Made by a program: the position numbers and the translations under genes. Shown in pieces: positions 24,922 through 32,034 of a stretch of DNA of 64,000 nt. The stretch's first letter is position 1, and every line of letters begins with the position of its first letter. The DNA lies in assembly GCA_902776475.1 (NCBI GenBank), contig CACYQD010000009.1:1-64000 (forward strand), in the 5' to 3' direction. Origin of the DNA: an uncultured Prevotellaceae bacterium. Its GTDB lineage: Bacteria; Bacteroidota; Bacteroidia; Bacteroidales; Bacteroidaceae. The notes under the pieces were generated by a model. The model was not told the DNA's origin, made no database searches, and saw nothing but the letters and a program-made list of their open reading frames with translations.

Positions 24922-26583
24922 TTAATTCTGGATGTATTTCTTGCCATTGAGGATGTAGATACCCTTCGCAGGTTTGGAAATCATTCTGCCGGTGAGGTCA
25001 AAGATTTGTCCGTCGGTGCTGGAAGCCGAGGTGACTTCATCGATGCCGTCGGCACTCAGGAATTTGACATTGTAGATGTAATACCAACCTGTCTTGCCTA
25101 CGAAGCAGAAGCGGGTATTGATTTCCTGGCCTTCAGCCAAAGGTGCATCACCAAAGTTGTTGATGATGAAGATGGCATTGTTGTTGCTCGAATCCTCGTC
25201 TATCTCTACACTGATGAATCCTTCTTCATCCTCGTAACCGTTTGCATCGAAGCTCACGCCATCAAATACGGGTGAGACCTTGTCTTGGGTGAGACCGTTG
25301 GCAGTTTGAACTTTCAGACTTGATTCGCTGATGAGTTCCTTGAAATCCGTATTGAGAGCCTCCACTGCGGCAGTCATGTCAATCGTTGCAGTAGCCATGG
25401 CTCCAGGTGCGGGTACGGGCAGTGAGATGTCTTCTGTGCCTGCTGTGCGCTCTTCCTCCAGGATGTCGGCCTCATTGCACTGGAACACGATGTCCTTGAA
25501 ATAGTAGTTGTTGTATTCCTTGAGGACGTTGCAGTTGAAAGCAACGGTATAACCTCCAGATTGATTGCTGTTGATTTCACCTTCAATTTCTAACTTCTGC
25601 CACTCGTTGGTGAAGTTGATATCTCCCAACATCTCATAGTAGAGGTAGTCGCCTGGTTCGCGGTGAATCTGTGTTTGCACGGTGGCTGGTTTGTCAGCCT
25701 TGTACATCATCTCGAAATGGAACTTGTCGTTGATATGGAACTTGTGGGGAATGGTGACGAAGAACTGGGTCCGCCAGTCGTCCACAGAGATGGTCTCACC
25801 AGTCTCAGGATTGATGGCGAGATCTTCGGAGGTGACATTGAGTGCGCGCATGCCGTCGATCTCCACGATGCGGGCGGGTCTGTCAACACCGTCAATACCG
25901 TCGCGGCCAGTGAAACTGCTCACGTCGTCGGTTTCGAGATTGCCGTTCTTCACGAGATCAAACCACCCTGTCAGTTCATGTGGACCTTCAGATTTTTTGA
26001 TTTCGAGTTTGATGTCATCAAAGTAGTAGTTGTTGGCCTCTTTCAGCACATAGAGGTTGAAGGCGATGGTGTGCATCTCCTTGGTAGAGGTCTCGGGATC
26101 TTCCTCGCCATAGACCTGATTGGTTCCGATGACACCCTCCTTGACGATGGTCTGCCAATCCTCAGTGAAAGGAATGTCACCACACATCGACCAGTAGTTG
26201 TAGTCTCCAGGGGTGTTGTGGGCCTGGGTTTGGGAGTTCGCAGCCTTGTCGGCACGGATACGCATGGTCAGCCTGTACTCGTCGCCAACATTGATTTTCT
26301 CTGCCACATAGACGAAGAACTGGGTATGCCAATCATCGAGAGCTTCTCCCTCTTCCTGGTCGCGGGAGGAGGAGATGGCCACATGGTTGTTGGGGTCGGT
26401 GGGGTCAACCACCAGTCTGGCATTGGTTTCCACGTAGTCTCCATCCCTGTATTCATGGACGAAGAAACAGGATACGTCGTCGCCCTCGCAGTCGCCGTTG
26501 ATCACACGGTCAACAAACTGGTTTTGCGCAAAGGCAGCAGTAGAGAGCAAAACGGTCGTGATCAGTGAGTAAAATTTCTTCAT
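24922..26583 (-). CDS. Secreted protein with two tandem beta-sandwich-like domains
   Basis: The 553-residue protein has a signal peptide (MKKFYSLITTVLLSTAAFAQ). Two related domains follow at about residues 22-185 and 200-365. The blocks 'GDYNYWSMCGDIPFTEDWQ' and 'GDYLYYEMLGDINFTNEWQ', and 'LKEANNYYFDDIKLE' and 'LKEYNNYYFKDIVFQ', show the internal duplication. They resemble carbohydrate-binding modules often annotated in Prevotella secreted proteins. A third region of about 130 residues and a short C-terminal tail 'IFDLTGRMISKPAKGIYILN' end the protein; this tail is typical of secreted or surface proteins in this group. ATG 26583 is chosen because the longer start at 26667 lies upstream of the -7 box at 26647. 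It stands alone. Confidence 0.83.
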   Translation of the reverse strand: MKKFYSLITTVLLSTAAFAQNQFVDRVINGDCEGDDVSCFFVHEYRDGDYVETNARLVVDPTDPNNHVAISSSRDQEEGEALDDWHTQFFVYVAEKINVGDEYRLTMRIRADKAANSQTQAHNTPGDYNYWSMCGDIPFTEDWQTIVKEGVIGTNQVYGEEDPETSTKEMHTIAFNLYVLKEANNYYFDDIKLEIKKSEGPHELTGWFDLVKNGNLETDDVSSFTGRDGIDGVDRPARIVEIDGMRALNVTSEDLAINPETGETISVDDWRTQFFVTIPHKFHINDKFHFEMMYKADKPATVQTQIHREPGDYLYYEMLGDINFTNEWQKLEIEGEINSNQSGGYTVAFNCNVLKEYNNYYFKDIVFQCNEADILEEERTAGTEDISLPVPAPGAMATATIDMTAAVEALNTDFKELISESSLKVQTANGLTQDKVSPVFDGVSFDANGYEDEEGFISVEIDEDSSNNNAIFIINNFGDAPLAEGQEINTRFCFVGKTGWYYIYNVKFLSADGIDEVTSASSTDGQIFDLTGRMISKPAKGIYILNGKKYIQN

Positions 26584-26646
26584 AAGTAAAAGGTTAGTTG
26601 TTAGTTGATAATAATTGATAATAGATGATTCCTGCTTAGCTGTCGG

Positions 26647-26654
26647 CAAAATTA
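26647..26654 (-). promoter_or_regulatory. -7 box of the secreted two-domain protein gene (minus strand)
   Basis: On the minus strand this is TAATTTTG, an exact match to TAnnTTTG, giving a leader of about 60 nt before ATG 26583. Confidence 0.55.
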
Positions 26655-26800
26655 ACGTTTTTCCCATATCTCCGTTTTTCTATCTGTTTCTAAAACTTTT
26701 CTGCATGCAACATCTTGTTTTTCTTGTTTCAAATTGATAACATTTCAGACATTTTTGTTCATTTTAGATGGTGGAAGGTGGCTATTTGAATTAATTTGGT

Positions 26801-26808
26801 TATATTTG
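26801..26808 (+). promoter_or_regulatory. -7 box of the SDR gene
   Basis: TATATTTG matches TAnnTTTG and lies 34 nt before the ATG at 26842. No -33 element is seen at the right distance. Confidence 0.55.
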
Positions 26809-26841
26809 TAGGTAAAAGTGTATCAATTAACTTAAATCGTC

Positions 26842-27603
26842 ATGAAAGAGAAGAAAATTGCTTTGATTACAGGTGCCACCAGTGGCATTGGAGAGGCCTG
26901 CGCCCGTCGTTTCGCCAAGGGTGGATACGACTTGATTCTCACAGGGCGCAACGAGGAGAGACTGATGGCAGTAAGGAAGTCTGCCGAGACTGAGGGTGCT
27001 GAGGTGCTTTCCTTGTTATATGATGTGCGCGACCGTGAGGCCTGCATCGAGGCTGTCAGCTCGCTGAAGGGAAAATGGCAGCAGGTGGATGTCTTGGTCA
27101 ATAATGCCGGACTGGCACTGGGCCTGGAGAAAGAATATCTGGGAGACATGGATGAGTGGGAGACCATGATTGACACCAACATCAAAGGGCTCCTGACGAT
27201 GACGCGGCTCGTAGTGCCTGGCATGGTGGAGCGCAATCATGGTCATGTCATCAACATCGGCAGTGTGGCTGGTGATGCTGCTTATGCCAACGGCAATGTC
27301 TATTGTGCCACTAAAGCTGCGGTGAAGGCCGTCACCGACGGTCTGCGCATCGACTTGGCAGATACGGCTGTAAGGGTGACGAACATCAAACCTGGACTGG
27401 TGGAGACAAATTTCAGCGTGACGCGTTTTCGTGGTGACAAGGGAAAGGCCGACAAGGTGTATGAGGGCATCCAGCCCCTGGTGGGCGATGATATCGCCGA
27501 CGTGGTGTTCTATGCGGCTTCAGCCCCCGAGCATGTTCAGATCGCTGAGGTGCTGGTGCTCGCCACCCATCAAGCCAGCGGATCGGTCATCCATCGCTCA
27601 TAA
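26842..27603 (+). CDS. Short-chain dehydrogenase/reductase (YdfG-like)
   Basis: This 253-residue NAD(P)-dependent oxidoreductase has the classical SDR motifs: cofactor loop TGATSGIG, 'NNAGLALG', the catalytic serine in 'INIGSVAGDAAY' and YxxxK as 'VYCATKAAVKA'. 'GLVETNFSVTRFRGD' resembles YdfG, an NADP-dependent 3-hydroxy acid (serine) dehydrogenase. The exact substrate is not certain. It has its own promoter and is a single-gene unit. A 26-bp tandem repeat follows the stop codon. Confidence 0.94.
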   Translation: MKEKKIALITGATSGIGEACARRFAKGGYDLILTGRNEERLMAVRKSAETEGAEVLSLLYDVRDREACIEAVSSLKGKWQQVDVLVNNAGLALGLEKEYLGDMDEWETMIDTNIKGLLTMTRLVVPGMVERNHGHVINIGSVAGDAAYANGNVYCATKAAVKAVTDGLRIDLADTAVRVTNIKPGLVETNFSVTRFRGDKGKADKVYEGIQPLVGDDIADVVFYAASAPEHVQIAEVLVLATHQASGSVIHRS

Positions 27604-27630
27604 AGCCGATTTTCTTCCCTCGATACCGCA

Positions 27631-27682
27631 CATCGCGTTCATCGGGATTTGCAATTCATCGCGTTCATCGGGATTTGCAAAT
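27631..27682 (+). repeat. 26-bp tandem repeat
   Basis: Two head-to-tail copies at 27631-27656 and 27657-27682 differ in one base. They fill the gap between the convergent SDR and DUF5103 genes and contain ATCGCGTTCATCGGGATTTG. No function is evident. Confidence 0.93.
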
Positions 27683-27697
27683 CCACTTGAGCGTGAA

Positions 27698-28939
27698 CTA
27701 TTTAAACTGCACCTGCTGGTAACCCACCAGTAGGTCGGTGCGCCCGCCGGGCTCTCGGTAATAGACCAGAGCCTGGTATTTGTTTTCTGTCTGGAAGAAA
27801 TTACCTTCCGTGGGCATCACCTGGGTATATCCTTCGTTATCGACCAATACGTATTGATAGGAATAGTAACCCATCTTCAACATGAGATTCGCATCATAGG
27901 TGTGGTTGATGTCATCGTATTCCATCAGGTACTGCGGCAAAAACTGGTCGTTGGTCCATACTCCGTTCAGATAGACGTCACCGTTGACACGTCTGGGGGA
28001 TTGCAACTGGAAATGCACCATCACGTAGTCTGAGATACGGTCGTTCTCGATGTTGTCGCTGTTGCGGATATAGAAACTACCGTTGGCATCTTCATCGTAG
28101 AGGTAGTTGGGACGGGGTGCGTCGGGGAAGACATAGGCATGAAACACCTCGCCATCCCATCGGATGCGGTCAATGCCAAGTGTGGGATGGTCGGTGTCGA
28201 GCACTTCGAATTTATGGTATTCGTTGCCCGCATCAAAGATGAGGGCTCGGCAGTGCTCCCAGCGCAGGCCATCGTTCAGGGTGTATTGAGGTGTGGCATT
28301 GAATATGGCGTTGTCCCAACGGCCATTCTGCATAACCACGGTCTTGATCTGGTTGTTGGGGTTGATCACTCTCGTTCCACCATAGTTGACCGACATGCTC
28401 ACTTGCTGGTGCGAATGGTTCACGTCGATGTCGGTGTTGCTGCTGACGGTCATCGACACGCCCATCTTCGGCTCGACAACCATGAAACAGGCCGAGAACA
28501 TCGGTTCGTCGTCATTGTTGTCATCATAGACGGTCAGGCGGTAGTTGCCGCTCATTTTCAGCCGGCAGTGCTCATTGGGGATGGTCAGGTGATAATGGGT
28601 GTAGAGAACGTTGGTGTTGAGCGATTGCTGGATATCCTCAATCAGGTTGCCTTCCAAGAATCCGTCGATGTAGTCGCTCTCAAAGAGGCCATCACTCACG
28701 CTCCAGTCTGCCTCGCAATGTTCCAGTTTGTAGGTATAGCGGTGGTAGTCGTGGGTGAGGTCATCAAAGGTGATGTGGATGGGGGAGCCGTTGAGGAAGG
28801 TCACCGGGGGCGACAGCCAATCCGTGCCGGCCACGACCTGCAGTGTGGCGATACGGTCGCTGAATATCTCATTGCGCTGGGCCCGGGTGACTTGAACGCC
28901 GGTCAGCAAGACCAACAGAAGGGTGATGATGCTTTTCAT
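27698..28939 (-). CDS. DUF5103 protein, type IX secretion plug-like
   Basis: The 413-residue exported protein has a signal peptide (MKSIITLLLVLLTGVQVTRAQ). The sequence matches DUF5103, a family in Bacteroidetes described as the plug of the type IX secretion channel. Landmarks are 'GSPIHITFDDLTHDYHRYTY', 'FLEGNLIEDIQQSLNTNVLYTHY' read in part, and 'VYLNGVWTNDQFLPQYLMEYD'. In the established system the plug blocks the SprA channel. ATG 28939 is selected because it gives the signal peptide; a longer frame from 29011 begins inside a hairpin. No other T9SS gene is in the window, as is usual for dispersed T9SS loci. Confidence 0.85.
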   Translation of the reverse strand: MKSIITLLLVLLTGVQVTRAQRNEIFSDRIATLQVVAGTDWLSPPVTFLNGSPIHITFDDLTHDYHRYTYKLEHCEADWSVSDGLFESDYIDGFLEGNLIEDIQQSLNTNVLYTHYHLTIPNEHCRLKMSGNYRLTVYDDNNDDEPMFSACFMVVEPKMGVSMTVSSNTDIDVNHSHQQVSMSVNYGGTRVINPNNQIKTVVMQNGRWDNAIFNATPQYTLNDGLRWEHCRALIFDAGNEYHKFEVLDTDHPTLGIDRIRWDGEVFHAYVFPDAPRPNYLYDEDANGSFYIRNSDNIENDRISDYVMVHFQLQSPRRVNGDVYLNGVWTNDQFLPQYLMEYDDINHTYDANLMLKMGYYSYQYVLVDNEGYTQVMPTEGNFFQTENKYQALVYYREPGGRTDLLVGYQQVQFK

Positions 28940-28962
28940 TTGTTGAGGTGTGAAAACTATAA

Positions 28963-29028
28963 GCATTCGTCTTGCCATTACAGTATACCGGGAAAAGCCC
29001 GATAGGTGCATGATGGCAAGGCGAATGC
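28963..29028 (-). terminator. Large hairpin after the GGGtGRT gene, probable terminator
   Basis: The 16-nt arms at 28963-28978 (GCATTCGTCTTGCCAT) and 29013-29028 match in 15 of 16 positions. On the minus strand the hairpin lies about 50 nt after the GGGtGRT stop and is followed by a T-containing stretch. A second stem, GGTGTC/GACACC with inner CCCC/GGGG, is at 29038-29068. They separate this pair from the DUF5103 gene. Confidence 0.65.
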
Positions 29029-29078
29029 CGAGGTGAAGGTGTCAGGACCCCGTGGGGATTCCGACACCGGATGTGGTC

Positions 29079-30092
29079 TTATTTCTTGTTCAGAGCCATG
29101 TCAACGGTCACGGCGACAGCGACGGTGGCACCCACCATCGGGTTGTTGCCCATGCCGAGGAAGCCCATCATCTCCACATGTGCGGGCACGGAAGACGAAC
29201 CAGCAAACTGAGCGTCGCTGTGCATACGGCCCAGGGTGTCAGTCATGCCATAGGAAGCAGGACCGGCAGCCATGTTGTCGGGATGCAGGGTGCGGCCTGT
29301 GCCACCACCGGAAGCCACTGAGAAATAGGGCTTGCCAGCCAGCACGCGCTCCTTCTTGTAGGTGCCTGCCACGGGATGCTGGAAACGGGTGGGGTTGGTG
29401 GAGTTGCCGGTGATGGACACATCGACATTCTCATGCCACAGGATGGCGACGCCTTCACGCACGTCGTCAGCACCGTAGCACTTCACTTTGGCGCGGGGAC
29501 CATCGCTGTAGGGCTTCTCCTGCACAATCTTCAACTCGCTGGTAAAGTAGTCGAACTTGGTCTGCACGTATGTGAAGCCGTTGATGCGGCTGATGATCAT
29601 GGCAGCGTCCTTGCCCAGACCGTTGAGGATGGTGCGGAGCGGTTTTTTGCGCACTTTGTTGGCCATCTCGGCGATCTTGATGGCACCCTCAGCGGCAGCG
29701 AATGACTCATGGCCGGCGAGGAATGCGAAGCACTCGGTCTCCTCACGGAGCAGACGGGCAGCCAGGTTGCCATGGCCGATACCCACCTTGCGGTCGTCGG
29801 CTACAGAACCGGGAATGCAGAAACTCTGAAGGCCGATGCCGATGGCCTCGGCAGCGTCGGCTGCAGTCTTCACGCCCTTCTTGATGGCGATGGCAGCACC
29901 GCAGACGTATGCCCACTTGGCGTTCTCAAAGCAGATGCCCTGGGTGTCCTCGCAGATCTGGTAGGGATCGACACCGATGGACTCGCAGATCTGGTTAGCC
30001 TCTTCGATGGACTGGATACCGTTGGCGTTGAGAGCGGCAATCACTTGGTTGATGCGGCGCTCCTGACTCTCGAATTTCACTTCTCTTATCAT
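29079..30092 (-). CDS. GGGtGRT protein (unknown function)
   Basis: The 337-residue protein belongs to the family named after its motif, seen here as SVASGGGTGRTLHP. Other conserved parts are 'CEDTQGICFENAKWAYVCGAA' read in part, 'GIGHGNLAARLLREETECFAF' and 'GFLGMGNNPMVGATVAV'. There is no signal peptide and it is probably cytoplasmic. It lies 11 nt downstream of a NifU-like scaffold gene; this pairing is common in anaerobes and suggests a shared role with Fe-S clusters. Several cysteines (for example in 'ICEDTQGIC') could bind metal. The function is not established. Confidence 0.9.
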   Translation of the reverse strand: MIREVKFESQERRINQVIAALNANGIQSIEEANQICESIGVDPYQICEDTQGICFENAKWAYVCGAAIAIKKGVKTAADAAEAIGIGLQSFCIPGSVADDRKVGIGHGNLAARLLREETECFAFLAGHESFAAAEGAIKIAEMANKVRKKPLRTILNGLGKDAAMIISRINGFTYVQTKFDYFTSELKIVQEKPYSDGPRAKVKCYGADDVREGVAILWHENVDVSITGNSTNPTRFQHPVAGTYKKERVLAGKPYFSVASGGGTGRTLHPDNMAAGPASYGMTDTLGRMHSDAQFAGSSSVPAHVEMMGFLGMGNNPMVGATVAVAVTVDMALNKK

Positions 30093-30103
30093 AATATGTC
30101 CTC

Positions 30104-30805
30104 CTATTCTTTACGTGGGTCAATAGTCTTCACAACACCCTGCTCGGCTGTGGTGCGGCCATAGCGGCCCGTGAATTTCTTCACAGCCTCATTGGCGTCC
30201 ATGCCGCCCTTGATGGCTTCCATCATCTTGCCTAAGTGTACATACTCATAACCGCAGACCTGAGAGTCAGCGTCCAGGAACATCTTGGTGATGTAACCTT
30301 CGGTGAGTTCGAGGTAGCGGGTGCCTTTCGACTTCGTGCCGTAAAGCGTACCAGTCTGGCTGCGGAGACCTTTGCCGAGGTCCTCAAGACCGGCTCCGAT
30401 CACAAGACCGCCTTCAGAGAAAGCACTCTGGGTGCGTCCATAGACCACCTGGAGGAAAAGCTCGCGCATGGCCGTGTTGATGGCATCACACACCAGGTCG
30501 GTGTTGAGAGCCTCGAGAATGGTCTTGCCGGGCAGGATCTCAGAAGCCATGGCAGCGGAGTGGGTCATACCGGTGCATCCGATGGTCTCCACCAGGCATT
30601 CTTCGATAATACCGTCCTTGATGTTGAGGGAAAGCTTGCAGGCGCCTTGCTGGGGTGCACACCATCCGATACCATGGGTATAGCCGGAGATGTCCTTGAT
30701 TTCCTTAGCCTGAATCCACTTGCCCTCCTCGGGGATGGGGGCTGGTCCGTGATGCGGACCTTTAGCAACAACACACATGTTGTTGACTTCATTGGAATAA
30801 GTCAT
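30104..30805 (-). CDS. NifU-like iron-sulfur cluster scaffold protein
   Basis: The 233-residue protein resembles the NifU N-terminal/IscU scaffold. Cysteines suited to cluster binding are in 'GIGWCAPQQGACKLSL' and 'VETIGCTGMTHSAAMASEIL'. The extension 'GRYGRTTAEQGVVKTIDPRK' at the C-terminus is usual for this subfamily. It begins MTYSNEVNNMCVVAKG; a start at M10 is possible. It is the first gene of a two-gene unit with the GGGtGRT protein. It differs from housekeeping NifU/SufU in order and surroundings, since no desulfurase is adjacent. A role in assembling or storing a particular cluster is inferred. Confidence 0.87.
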   Translation of the reverse strand: MTYSNEVNNMCVVAKGPHHGPAPIPEEGKWIQAKEIKDISGYTHGIGWCAPQQGACKLSLNIKDGIIEECLVETIGCTGMTHSAAMASEILPGKTILEALNTDLVCDAINTAMRELFLQVVYGRTQSAFSEGGLVIGAGLEDLGKGLRSQTGTLYGTKSKGTRYLELTEGYITKMFLDADSQVCGYEYVHLGKMMEAIKGGMDANEAVKKFTGRYGRTTAEQGVVKTIDPRKE

Positions 30806-30896
30806 GTTACAAAAATGTTTTTATTAATATATAATGTTGATATGTGATGACGGAAAACATGACCCGTAGGTCGGACTTTGTCCTGAATGTCCGTTG

Positions 30897-30904
30897 CAAA
30901 ATTA
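30897..30904 (-). promoter_or_regulatory. -7 box of the NifU-like/GGGtGRT operon (minus strand)
   Basis: On the minus strand this is TAATTTTG, an exact TAnnTTTG. The leader would be about 85 nt. No clear -33 element is seen. Confidence 0.5.
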
Positions 30905-30973
30905 CGAATTAATTCTGAATTTTCATGTTCTTGCCGCTCCTTTTTCACTCGCTGCAGTCGTTTTTTTCCTCTC

Positions 30974-31008
30974 TTTGATATCTTATCGCTTTTTTTGTTG
31001 TAACTTTG
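30974..31008 (+). promoter_or_regulatory. Promoter of the DMP19-smpB-metH operon
   Basis: TTTG at 30974-30977, a 23-nt spacer and TAACTTTG at 31001-31008 fit the consensus. It is divergent from the minus-strand NifU-like promoter and lies 27 nt before the first start codon. Confidence 0.75.
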
Positions 31009-31034
31009 CAAACTGAAAATGACATTTTGTGCTT

Positions 31035-31544
31035 ATGAAAGAGGTTTTGGTGAAAGATGCTGACTTGAGAGCGGCTGCCGAGGAGGGCATGGATGCCTTC
31101 ATCGACGTCTTTGTCAAGGCTACCTACGAGGCTGTCGGTGGTGAGCTGACCGCTGACACCATGGCTGAATTGTCGGCCGACCAGATCACGCTCCTCGCCT
31201 ATGTCATCCTCCGCGATGAGGTCATGGACGGAGGCTTCGTGCTGCTCATCCACGACGGATACGGCGGTTTCATTTTCAAGAATCCCTTCTCGAGGATGAT
31301 GAGGTCATGGGGGCTCGGCGACCTGTCCAGCATGATCAACAAAGTGCATAAGCTCTATTCGCATTACCATGAGGAAATAGAGCGCGACTACACCGACGAG
31401 GAGTTCATGGCCCTGTATGAGCGTCTGCCCATGTTCGACGACTTCGACGACGAGTTTGTCGAGAACGAGGAGGAATGGACGTCAGCCGTCGCCTGCTACA
31501 TCGATGAGCACATCGATAACTTTGCTACCATAGTGAGTGAATGA
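31035..31544 (+). CDS. DMP19 family protein
   Basis: The 169-residue acidic protein matches the DMP19 family (DNA-mimic-like, formerly DUF4375). It contains '[28 protein letters not shown]' (read in part), '[11 protein letters not shown]', and '[16 protein letters not shown]'. The Neisseria prototype mimics DNA charge and binds a repressor; the Bacteroidetes role is unknown. ATG 31035 is chosen over the GTG at 31029. It is the first gene of a long housekeeping operon, and the smpB start lies 1 nt after its stop. Confidence 0.85.
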   Translation: MKEVLVKDADLRAAAEEGMDAFIDVFVKATYEAVGGELTADTMAELSADQITLLAYVILRDEVMDGGFVLLIHDGYGGFIFKNPFSRMMRSWGLGDLSSMINKVHKLYSHYHEEIERDYTDEEFMALYERLPMFDDFDDEFVENEEEWTSAVACYIDEHIDNFATIVSE

Positions 31545-31545
31545 G

Positions 31546-32025
31546 ATGAATAAGGAACAGCAACTGCTCAGGAAGAAAAGTCCTGTGCAGATCAAAAATA
31601 AGAAAGCGGCATTTGAATATTTCCTGGTGGAGACTTTCATGGCGGGCATCGTGCTCACGGGTACGGAAATCAAGTCCATACGCATGGGTAAGGCTTCGCT
31701 TGTGGATACCTATTGCCTCATTATCAACGGCGAGATGTGGGTCAGGGGCATGAGCATCTCGCCCTATTTCTATGGCTCCTACAGCAATCATGAGATGAAG
31801 CGCGACCGCAAGCTCCTGCTCACCAAGCGTGAGATACACCGTTTGCAGGAAGCCACCAAGCAACCTGGATTCACCATCATCCCCACGTTGATCTTTATCG
31901 ACAAGAATGGCCGTGCCAAAGTGGACATCGCCCTGGCGAAGGGTAAGAAGATGTTTGACAAGCGGCAGACGCTGAAGGAAAAGGAGGACCGGAGGGAAAT
32001 GGACAGGGCCAGGAAAAATTTTTAG
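31546..32025 (+). CDS. smpB: SsrA-binding protein SmpB
   Basis: SmpB carries tmRNA to stalled ribosomes in trans-translation. The 159-residue protein shows '[20 protein letters not shown]' (conserved N-terminal block), '[14 protein letters not shown]' and '[22 protein letters not shown]' (read in part), and a lysine/arginine-rich C-terminal tail that reaches the ribosome ('[20 protein letters not shown]'). The start ATG 31546 is 1 nt from the DMP19 stop and a GTG 9 nt upstream is less likely. The ssrA gene itself is not in this window. Confidence 0.97.
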   Translation: MNKEQQLLRKKSPVQIKNKKAAFEYFLVETFMAGIVLTGTEIKSIRMGKASLVDTYCLIINGEMWVRGMSISPYFYGSYSNHEMKRDRKLLLTKREIHRLQEATKQPGFTIIPTLIFIDKNGRAKVDIALAKGKKMFDKRQTLKEKEDRREMDRARKNF

Positions 32026-32034
32026 TATTCTCAG

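Noticed and set aside
29038..29068. Riboswitch or attenuator near the GGGtGRT gene
   Set aside because: The stem is short, lies after the stop codon on the minus strand, and lacks conserved riboswitch features.
30806..31034. Cobalamin riboswitch upstream of the metH operon
   Set aside because: No B12-box-like conserved block is visible, and metH is two genes away from the promoter.
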